Shown piece by piece: positions 1 to 5,435 of a stretch of 5,523 nucleotides of DNA. The position numbers were made by a program, and so were the translations under genes. Position 1 is the first letter of the stretch. Each line of letters begins with the position of its first letter. Source of the DNA: an uncultured Ruminococcus sp. (GTDB lineage Bacteria > Bacillota > Clostridia > Oscillospirales > CAG-272); assembly GCA_902778985.1 (NCBI GenBank), contig CACYZS010000162.1:1-5523 (forward strand), read 5' to 3'. Under the pieces are notes generated by a model. That model had not been told where the DNA came from. It saw only the letters and a program-made list of their open reading frames with translations, and made no database searches.

Positions 1-84
1 AACGGTTCTGACGTCAACGATCTTTTCAAAGGTTTCGGGGGATGCAAATCTTCTGAAATCCTCTTTCGTGAAAGAAACGATCAT
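1..84 (-). CDS. Unrecognised gene, 5' end only (fourth cistron of the leftward operon)
   Basis: An open frame starts at the ATG at 84-82 and stays open to the window edge, giving 28 codons that begin MIVSFTKEDF. The start is well supported. A strong AAGGAGGG lies at 98-91, six bases before the ATG, and the ATG overlaps the TGA stop of the preceding acyltransferase in the ATGA arrangement typical of translational coupling. The visible peptide is polar and soluble-looking, with no signal peptide or membrane helix. I do not recognise a family from these residues. Its position in the operon suggests a job in the same lipid or acyl pathway, but that is inference only. Confidence 0.75.
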   Translation of the reverse strand, partial: MIVSFTKEDFRRFASPETFEKIVDVRTV

Positions 85-755
85 CGTTTTCCCTCCTTGA
101 CGGTTTGTTTATAGAACTCTTCCAGTTCGTGTTCCTTCTGTACGAGCAGTTCCTTGACAGCCCGGATCTCGTCGAGCGACGGTACGGGGCTCTGAAAACA
201 CTTTGCGTACTCGATCTTTTCTCCGATCACGGCGATCTGCCGCTTCCAGCGTTTTTCCCGCTTGACCAGATACACGGGCAAAATATCCGCCTGCGCGACC
301 ATCGCCATCATCACGACGCCGGATTTGAACTCGCCCATATCCTCGGTCCGCGTCACTTCCCCCTCGGGGAACACGCAGACGAGATGACCGCGCCGCAACC
401 GCTCCTTGACCGCCTTGAAGGTCGAGAGAGAGGGGTTGCGCTTGTCGATAGGGATACACCCGACGCCCCGGAAGAACGCGTTCCAGATCTTCGTCTTGAA
501 CAGTTCGTTCGTGGCGATGAACCCCAGCCGCCGGTTCCAGAAGGCGGCGGAGAGAATGATCGGATCAATATAGGACATATGGTTGCTCGAAACGATGTAG
601 CGCCCGCGGAGCGAGGTCTTTTTCCTCCCCGCCGCGAAGATCCGCTTCACCCGCAGATCGATGCTCACGATCAGTGCGCCGGTCCACTTGACGAAGTCGT
701 AGAGCCACATTCTCGGATCGAACAACCGGACGATCCAGGGTACCTTTTTTTCCAT
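81..755 (-). CDS. PlsC-type 1-acylglycerol-3-phosphate O-acyltransferase family protein
   Basis: This 224-residue protein of the PlsC/LPLAT family would transfer an acyl chain from acyl-ACP or acyl-CoA to a lysolipid or similar acceptor at the inner face of the membrane. All four family blocks are visible. Block I is NHMSYIDP, with the catalytic HxxxxD pair H59 and D64. Block II is GCIPIDKR (99-106), an acceptor-binding segment. Block III is FPEG (129-132), and block IV is ILPVY (158-162). The length is normal for a stand-alone PlsC. The N-terminal 35 residues contain one hydrophobic, tryptophan-rich stretch that may sit in the membrane interface. The C-terminus (about 193-224) is charged and helical. 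The ATG at 755 is preceded by TAGGAG four to five bases upstream, which overlaps the stop of the MFS-PlsC gene; the gap between the genes is only 7 nt. It could be the housekeeping lysophosphatidate acyltransferase, but its partners suggest a dedicated remodelling or glycolipid role. The exact acceptor cannot be read from sequence. Confidence 0.9.
   Translation of the reverse strand: MEKKVPWIVRLFDPRMWLYDFVKWTGALIVSIDLRVKRIFAAGRKKTSLRGRYIVSSNHMSYIDPIILSAAFWNRRLGFIATNELFKTKIWNAFFRGVGCIPIDKRNPSLSTFKAVKERLRRGHLVCVFPEGEVTRTEDMGEFKSGVVMMAMVAQADILPVYLVKREKRWKRQIAVIGEKIEYAKCFQSPVPSLDEIRAVKELLVQKEHELEEFYKQTVKEGKR
91..98 (-). promoter_or_regulatory. Ribosome binding site of the fourth cistron
   Basis: The minus strand reads AAGGAGGG here, six bases before the ATG at 84-82. 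It lies inside the last codons of the upstream acyltransferase gene, and it decides the start of the partial gene at the window edge. Confidence 0.8.
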
Positions 756-759
756 ACTG

Positions 760-765
760 CTCCTA
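760..765 (-). promoter_or_regulatory. Ribosome binding site of the stand-alone acyltransferase
   Basis: The minus strand reads TAGGAG, in which the TAG is also the stop codon of the upstream MFS-PlsC gene. The spacing to the ATG at 755-753 is short (four bases), which suggests translation coupled to termination of the upstream cistron. Confidence 0.6.
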
Positions 766-3240
766 CTGCGAAAAAGCCAACTCGCGGATCCGGTTTTTCA
801 CGTGATCGTTGATAAACTCGATGTTCTCTTTTTCGCTTTTTTCCCGATCGATCAGATCGGAGAGGTAGATCGGTTTCCCGATCATGAGTTTTGCCGTGGT
901 TTTCTTTTCTTTCTTGCTCTTCCCGTACACGCCGTTGGTGTAGACCGGAATGATCGGAACGTCCGCTTCCAGCGCCATCATCACGTAACTCGGCTTGAAC
1001 GGCAGCAAGTCGGTCTCCCCCTCCTGCGGAAGGCGGGACTCGGGAAAGACCAGTCCCACGTGTCCCTTCCGCAGATAGGAGACCATTTCGGACATGAACG
1101 CAAAATCGTAGTCGGCGCGGTCGACGCGGATGCACCCGAGGTGCTTCACCAACCACGCGAGCATCGCGTTCTTCTGGTAGATCACCTCCGCCACGAGCGT
1201 ATGGAGCGTTCGCGGCAGGAAGGCGTACATGATCAGTGGATAGTCGTAGATCGACGTGTGGTTGGAAACGATCAGCGCGCCGCCCTTGATCTTGCGCAGA
1301 CTTTTGTCCCCGTTCTCGGTGTAGATCTTCTTTTTGTAATAGAAGTGCTGAACGGGAAGACCGCTGATCTTGACGAACATCTTGTTCAGTTTATTCTGCA
1401 GGACCGAGAGCGAGACGAGGTTGAGATAGAGCGCGCCGAAGATCGCGACCGGAAGGATGCCTCCCTTGTGCTCGATGCCGAGGGCGTCGCACTTGCGGTT
1501 GATCTCGCCGTTCAGTTTGAGCATCGGATAGAGGATGAAGAACGGGCAGACGATCGAGAGAAGCACGAACCACTTCGAGGTCTTCTTCTCCGCGAAGGTG
1601 TTGACGGCGGAGATGGTCTGGAACAGCCAGATGAAGCCGAAGAGGCAACCCGAGAGGATCCACAGAGCGTTGTAGACGATCAGGGACTCGCGGCAGAAGG
1701 GACGGTCGTCCTCTTCTTCAAAGGCGTCCTTGTTGGCTTCGTATTCCTTCTCAAGTCCGAGCCCCTTCGCCACTTCCTTCGGCGAGTAGTTCTTCGGCAT
1801 TCTGAACGCGAGGATGAAGCCGATGATGCAGAAGAGCGAGACGATGAACGGGACCAGGATCAAGCCGAGGTTGAAGACCGAGCCTGCGCCGAATTGGGCA
1901 GCCGCGTCGGTCGTATCGGACGCGTATTTCACGCCCGACGCCTCTTTGGAGATGAACAGCATCTTGATATTCTCGTAGACGAGGCTCGACGCCACGGCGC
2001 CCACGACTGAGGTGGTCAGCGCCTGCGCCGCGAAGAACATCGCGGAATGGTTCTTGTGCGTCAGTTTCTCTTCAACCGAAGAGATCTGCGCGGGCACCAT
2101 GTAAGGCATCATGAAGAACGCGCCGATCGACCAGGAGCCGACGATTCCGCCGACCGCGCCGATGATCAGTTTGACCGTCGTGTTGTCGCCGACGACGAAG
2201 GTGCTGCCGAAGAAGAACGAGAGGATGCAGACCGCGAAGCAGAGCAGCGCGCTCTGGAAGGCGAAGCGGATCCCCTTCTTCTTTTTCAGTTTATTGAACA
2301 GGTGGAGCATGATCGGCACGGGCGCGAAAGCGCAGGTATTGAGGATCGCCATCTGCGTCGAAGTCATACCCATACCGCCGAGGATCAGCGAGTTCATGGA
2401 GACGAGGAACATCTGCAGCCCGAAGAAGGCGCAGCAGTTCACGAGGCACCATTTGAGGAAGGGTTTGTTCGTGAAGGTCAGTTTGATGCTCTCGATCATC
2501 CTGACTTTGGGCTCTTCCGCGAGGGGGGTGATATCGTAGCCTTCGGCGATCGCCTTCTGCTCCCACTTCTGCCCCTCTTTGATCATGAAAACGGGAATCA
2601 GCATCGTGATCATCAGCGGGGAGAGGATAAAGACCAGACGGTCGATGTGCATTCCGCTCGCGCCGAGGATCAGCGGGACCAGCGCGTACACGATCACGTA
2701 GGAGATCGTGTCGAAGAAGGACTTATAACTCGAGACGCGCAGGCGCTGTCCCTCGTCGACGCAGACCGTCGAGAGACTACCGTAGAACGCGATCAGGTTC
2801 ATCGTGTAGGTCGCGAAGAAGATCAGCGCCCAGATGAAGAACCAGACGGTGTTGCCGACGCTGTTTTCCGCGTGGGTGATCGGAATCCAGCAAAGGACGT
2901 AGGAGACGACCATCGGCAAAAAGCAGATCGCGATGGGAAGCCTTCTTCTGCCCCATTTGGAGTCGAGACTGTCGGTAAGCGACGCGAGCGGAACGTCGAT
3001 GACGCCGTCGAATACTTTACCGACGAACCACAAGATCGGGAAGATCGCGGGTGCGATCAGGCAGGTGCCCGTAATGGTCTGCACCGCCTTCCCTGCGTTT
3101 GCGGCAAGGTCGAGCGCCGCGGGGTTGACCGCGTCGGTGAAGAAGGCGCCCATCAGTACCATCAGCAAGTTCGGGCCGAGCCCGGACATCGCGAATAGCA
3201 ACTCCTTCCACGTCTTGTCAAGTGTTTTGAACCGTTTCAA
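763..3240 (-). CDS. GPH/MelB-type MFS transporter fused to a PlsC-type acyltransferase
   Basis: This 825-residue protein has three parts. Residues about 12-485 form a 12-helix MFS unit of the GPH (glycoside-pentoside-hexuronide, MelB-like) type. The family signature after helix 2 is clear (FDGVIDVP, then a D-x-x-x-x-KWGRRR-like loop at 90-100). D78 and D82 line up with the cation-site aspartates D55 and D59 of MelB. The third MelB cation aspartate (D124) appears to be replaced by N148 in TYTMNLIAFYGSL, as in many GPH members. Residues about 515-620 add three or four more hydrophobic segments around a polar stretch, loosely like DUF4234 membrane domains. Residues about 640-825 are a PlsC acyltransferase: NHTSIYD with H661 and D666, GCIRVDR (702-708), FPES (732-735) and VPIIPVY (761-767). 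The start is TTG at 3240-3238, placed by AAGGAGGA seven bases upstream. It overlaps the upstream gene by 23 nt. Analogy to LplT-Aas suggests that it moves a lysolipid or acceptor across the membrane and acylates it. A sugar or other amphiphile as substrate remains possible. Confidence 0.9.
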   Translation of the reverse strand: MKRFKTLDKTWKELLFAMSGLGPNLLMVLMGAFFTDAVNPAALDLAANAGKAVQTITGTCLIAPAIFPILWFVGKVFDGVIDVPLASLTDSLDSKWGRRRLPIAICFLPMVVSYVLCWIPITHAENSVGNTVWFFIWALIFFATYTMNLIAFYGSLSTVCVDEGQRLRVSSYKSFFDTISYVIVYALVPLILGASGMHIDRLVFILSPLMITMLIPVFMIKEGQKWEQKAIAEGYDITPLAEEPKVRMIESIKLTFTNKPFLKWCLVNCCAFFGLQMFLVSMNSLILGGMGMTSTQMAILNTCAFAPVPIMLHLFNKLKKKKGIRFAFQSALLCFAVCILSFFFGSTFVVGDNTTVKLIIGAVGGIVGSWSIGAFFMMPYMVPAQISSVEEKLTHKNHSAMFFAAQALTTSVVGAVASSLVYENIKMLFISKEASGVKYASDTTDAAAQFGAGSVFNLGLILVPFIVSLFCIIGFILAFRMPKNYSPKEVAKGLGLEKEYEANKDAFEEEDDRPFCRESLIVYNALWILSGCLFGFIWLFQTISAVNTFAEKKTSKWFVLLSIVCPFFILYPMLKLNGEINRKCDALGIEHKGGILPVAIFGALYLNLVSLSVLQNKLNKMFVKISGLPVQHFYYKKKIYTENGDKSLRKIKGGALIVSNHTSIYDYPLIMYAFLPRTLHTLVAEVIYQKNAMLAWLVKHLGCIRVDRADYDFAFMSEMVSYLRKGHVGLVFPESRLPQEGETDLLPFKPSYVMMALEADVPIIPVYTNGVYGKSKKEKKTTAKLMIGKPIYLSDLIDREKSEKENIEFINDHVKNRIRELAFSQ

Positions 3241-5176
3241 TGCCAGATCCTCCTTGCGTTGTCAAAATATAATGTGCGAATTCCTTCGCGGTGGAACAAC
3301 TGTGACGTTCGAAACTGAACGTGATGCCGAACTCGGCTTGCAACCGGATCAGCAGCGTGCAGTAGTCGAGACTGCTGCCGCCCAGATCGAAAATGAAGTG
3401 CATATCGTCGCCGATCGAAGCGACGTCTTTCCCGAGTACCTCGGCAAACGTCCGTTTGACGGCGTCGAGGGTGTCGCGGGAGATCGCCTCGTCGGAGAGG
3501 GTCTCGTACTCGCGGAACTGTTCGTAGGGGTGGAGCGCGATCGCGTTTTCGGCGATCCGGCGCTTCAGATGCGCGCGGGAGACCTTGATGGCGTTCTCCG
3601 ACGTCATTTTGTCGGAGGTGAAGAAGACGCGTTCGATCGCGTAGCCGTCGGCACGGAGTTTCGCAAGGGTATCGGACATCTCCTCGGCGATCTGCTTTTT
3701 CTGCAGGTCGGTCGCCATCGGATCCACCTCGAAGATCAGCGTCAGTTTGCCGTCGAGATCGAGGATGCAGGAGTTCTTGACCCTCGTCAGAAGGAAACTC
3801 TTTTCGATCAGGTCGGGGTCGATCTTCTCGCCGTTCTCGCCGACGAACACGTCGTCGGCGCGCCCCGTGATGTAGTAGCGACCCCTCCGGTCGACTTTTG
3901 CGTTGTCGTGGGTGTTGTAGAACTCGTCCCGGTCAAGCGTCTCCGACGACCCGTCGGTGTGAACGATCCGGGAACTGGTCGATTTCCCGCGCACGAAGAG
4001 GACGCCGTCTTCGATTTGGTAGTCCACCGTCCGAAGGGGCTTTCCGACCGAGCCGGAGATCCGGTATTTCGGGCGGCTGCGCAGTTCGACCGACGTTACG
4101 CCGAGTTCGGTGGAGCCGTAGCCGTTGTAGAGCGGATAGCCGACCGCGTTCAACAGATACAGCGTCTCATCCGAGATATATCCGCCGCCCGAGATCATGA
4201 AGCGGACGCTTTCCCCGAAGAGCCGCCCGGTCACCTCCGAGAAGAGGCGGCGCGCGACGGTCTGCCCGAACCGCGGAAACAGGTTCTGCAGGAACAGGGA
4301 GAAGCGCATAGCGCGTTTCGCCCGTTTTCTCTTCTTTTCGGGCAGGTTCGCGATCCCCTTCTTGATCTCCCGCGCGATCGTGTTCCAGAGCAGCGGGACG
4401 GCGAAAACGTGCGTCACCGCGTGACGGCGCACCGTCTGCGTGATGGTCTCGCTCGAATAGTCCTTCAGAAAGACCATCGTCCTGCCGAACGCGGCGAACC
4501 AGAAGTAAACCGCGGTCAGACCGAAGATGTGGTAGAACGGCAGGAACGTAAGCAGTTTGAGTTCGCCCTTGTAATGCCGCTTGACCATCTTGTTCTGGTG
4601 CAGGACGCACTCCGCGTTCTGCATCTGGTAGGTAAAGTCCTTACCGGTATAGACGCAGATCTTGAGATCGAGCGTCGTCGCGGTCGTGGTCAGGGCGATC
4701 TCGTCCGCCCAAACGGTCGGAACGTAGGGGGGTTCGGCGCAAATTTCCCCGTCAAGGCGGTTTTGCGCCGCCAAGGCCAGCATCAGAAGGGGTGTCAGCG
4801 TGTCAGGATTGTACTGATAATAGGTGTCCGCTTTCCCGTTCAACGACGCGGGCAGCCGACAGTTTAAAAGCAGCGGCTTGTATCCCAGCATCAGGAGCGC
4901 CCAGAAAGCAGAAAGAAAATGCGGAGAGTTCTCTGCATACAGACCGACGTATGCTCCGCATTCATCTTCTATTCTCTTTTTGAGGTACGACGCCGTTTGG
5001 CAGCAGTACTCCCGGAAACAGCGGTAGGTGATCCGCGTGATCCGGAAATTGTCGAGGAACTCACAGAAAACGCGGTCGGATTGATCGTGAATGATCCCGA
5101 ACAGTCCCTCGAACGTAAAAGAAGACGAGCGGAGCATATTCATTCTCTGTTTGATGTACCGGTTCAAACGCTCCAT
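3218..5176 (-). CDS. Adenylate-forming enzyme (acyl-CoA/acyl-ACP synthetase superfamily) with C-terminal acyl carrier protein domain
   Basis: This 652-residue cytosolic protein is the first gene of the operon. Residues about 20-545 form an ANL-superfamily adenylating domain, which activates a carboxylic acid with ATP. Recognisable blocks are LPFYHIFGL (A4, 212-220), SGGG at 329-332, NGYGSTE (A5, 351-357), an A7-like segment NTHD (421-424, where TGD is usual), GRADDVFVGENGEKI (A8, 438-452) and the A10 lysine K531 in NAIKVSR. The ATP-loop block A3, normally SGTTGxPKG, is altered to TATTLDLK (165-172): both glycines and the proline are lost, while the threonines and lysine are kept. Residues about 564-638 are a carrier protein domain with LGGSSLD, so S602 is the likely phosphopantetheine site. 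The natural reading is self-loading of an activated acyl group onto the fused carrier, which would then supply the downstream PlsC domains; this is inference. The start ATG at 5176-5174 has AGAGGAG five bases upstream. The substrate is unknown: a fatty acid is favoured by context, but an amino or aryl acid is not excluded. Confidence 0.9.
   Translation of the reverse strand: MERLNRYIKQRMNMLRSSSFTFEGLFGIIHDQSDRVFCEFLDNFRITRITYRCFREYCCQTASYLKKRIEDECGAYVGLYAENSPHFLSAFWALLMLGYKPLLLNCRLPASLNGKADTYYQYNPDTLTPLLMLALAAQNRLDGEICAEPPYVPTVWADEIALTTTATTLDLKICVYTGKDFTYQMQNAECVLHQNKMVKRHYKGELKLLTFLPFYHIFGLTAVYFWFAAFGRTMVFLKDYSSETITQTVRRHAVTHVFAVPLLWNTIAREIKKGIANLPEKKRKRAKRAMRFSLFLQNLFPRFGQTVARRLFSEVTGRLFGESVRFMISGGGYISDETLYLLNAVGYPLYNGYGSTELGVTSVELRSRPKYRISGSVGKPLRTVDYQIEDGVLFVRGKSTSSRIVHTDGSSETLDRDEFYNTHDNAKVDRRGRYYITGRADDVFVGENGEKIDPDLIEKSFLLTRVKNSCILDLDGKLTLIFEVDPMATDLQKKQIAEEMSDTLAKLRADGYAIERVFFTSDKMTSENAIKVSRAHLKRRIAENAIALHPYEQFREYETLSDEAISRDTLDAVKRTFAEVLGKDVASIGDDMHFIFDLGGSSLDYCTLLIRLQAEFGITFSFERHSCSTAKEFAHYILTTQGGSGIETVQNT
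3248..3255 (-). promoter_or_regulatory. Ribosome binding site that selects a TTG start
   Basis: The minus strand reads AAGGAGGA, seven bases before the TTG at 3240-3238 and inside the last codons of the adenylate-forming enzyme (its TQGGS segment). The next in-frame ATG (3189-3187, residue 18) would cut into the first membrane helix and has no comparable site, so the TTG is preferred. Confidence 0.8.
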
Positions 5177-5181
5177 TACGT

Positions 5182-5189
5182 CTCCTCTT
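5182..5189 (-). promoter_or_regulatory. Ribosome binding site of the first operon gene
   Basis: The minus strand reads AAGAGGAG, ending five bases before the ATG at 5176-5174. It lies just downstream of the T-run of the leader hairpin, so termination at that hairpin would produce a transcript lacking this site. Confidence 0.8.
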
Positions 5190-5193
5190 TGAA

Positions 5194-5239
5194 TGAAAAA
5201 AGCGACGCGTTCTCCCCCGCACGGGCGTCGGTTTTTTCA
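5194..5239 (-). terminator. Terminator-like hairpin in the operon leader (possible attenuator)
   Basis: An inverted repeat has outer arms TGAAAAAA (5194-5201) and TTTTTTCA (5232-5239) and inner arms CGACGC (5203-5208) and GCGTCG (5225-5230). A single mismatched pair (5202/5231) separates them, and a 16-nt loop closes the structure. Read leftward, the GC stem is followed by C and six T, the layout of an intrinsic terminator. It lies between the promoter (-10 at 5265-5260) and the ribosome site (5189-5182), so it would act on the operon's own leader. The symmetry means it could also stop rightward transcripts, but no gene enters from the left on that strand. Confidence 0.6.
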
Positions 5240-5259
5240 ATAATGATACTATATGTAAA

Positions 5260-5289
5260 ATTATATCACTCTTTTTTATGGATTGTCAA
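5260..5289 (-). promoter_or_regulatory. Consensus sigma-A/sigma-70 promoter of the leftward operon
   Basis: The minus strand has a perfect -35 TTGACA (5289-5284), an 18-bp spacer and a perfect -10 TATAAT (5265-5260), preceded by TGA to make an extended -10 (TGnTATAAT). T-rich tracts just upstream of the -35 (about 5320-5291) resemble an UP element. Transcription should begin near 5253, leaving a leader of roughly 75 nt that contains the terminator-like hairpin. Such a strong core promoter usually implies either high constitutive expression or control after initiation. Confidence 0.88.
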
Positions 5290-5347
5290 TAGAAGAAAGC
5301 AAAAAACAGGCGAAAAAGGGCAGATTTTTGCAGGGGCGAAACAAATG

Positions 5348-5374
5348 AAAAAGGGGGACGGATCCCCCTTTTTT
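5348..5374. terminator. Bidirectional intrinsic terminator
   Basis: A perfect 11-bp inverted repeat has arms AAAAAGGGGGA (5348-5358) and TCCCCCTTTTT (5363-5373) around a CGGA tetraloop, with a sixth T at 5374. It has the A-tract/GC-stem/T-tract shape of an intrinsic terminator in both directions. It sits between the leftward operon promoter and the rightward isomerase-like gene, where no gene ends. It may therefore be a leader attenuator for the rightward gene, an insulator between the divergent units, or a stop for antisense transcripts. Confidence 0.8.
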
Positions 5375-5422
5375 CGTGACCGGAAGCGCGTTTTCTCCGG
5401 AATCATGACAGCGTAAAGAAAA

Positions 5423-5427
5423 GAGGG
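5423..5427 (+). promoter_or_regulatory. Ribosome binding site of the rightward gene
   Basis: GAGGG within AAGAGGG lies eight bases before the ATG at 5436-5438 and supports that start codon. I could not identify a convincing promoter for this gene between 5290 and 5420. Confidence 0.65.
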
Positions 5428-5435
5428 ATACGATC

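Noticed and set aside
3187..3189. ATG at residue 18 as the start of the MFS-PlsC gene
   Set aside because: It would remove the beginning of the first membrane helix and has no ribosome site as good as AAGGAGGA in front of the TTG.
802..4867. Long plus-strand open frames opposite the operon (about 802-2010, 2047-3198 and 2933-4867)
   Set aside because: They are antisense to genes with clear domain motifs. Their translations are rich in D, E, R and H without recognisable domains, they lack good ribosome sites, and they are expected from GC-rich codon use on the other strand.
5244..5268. Inverted repeat TGATA/TATCA around the -10 region as a repressor operator
   Set aside because: Only five base pairs in an AT-rich stretch, with an unmatched 15-nt centre. 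It matches no operator I know, including those of FapR or FabT, and is easily due to chance.
5283..5310. Plus-strand promoter starting with TTGTCA at 5283
   Set aside because: The -35-like hexamer is only the complement of the leftward -35, and no acceptable -10 lies 16-18 bases downstream.
5299..5331. GCAAAAA/TTTTTGC inverted repeat as another terminator
   Set aside because: The stem is almost all A-T, the loop is long and no T-run follows. It is probably just A- and T-tract composition.
5391..5419. Plus-strand promoter TTTTCT/TAAAGA just before the isomerase-like gene
   Set aside because: The spacing is 17 bp, but each hexamer matches consensus at only about three of six positions, and the leader would be too short to hold the ribosome site comfortably.
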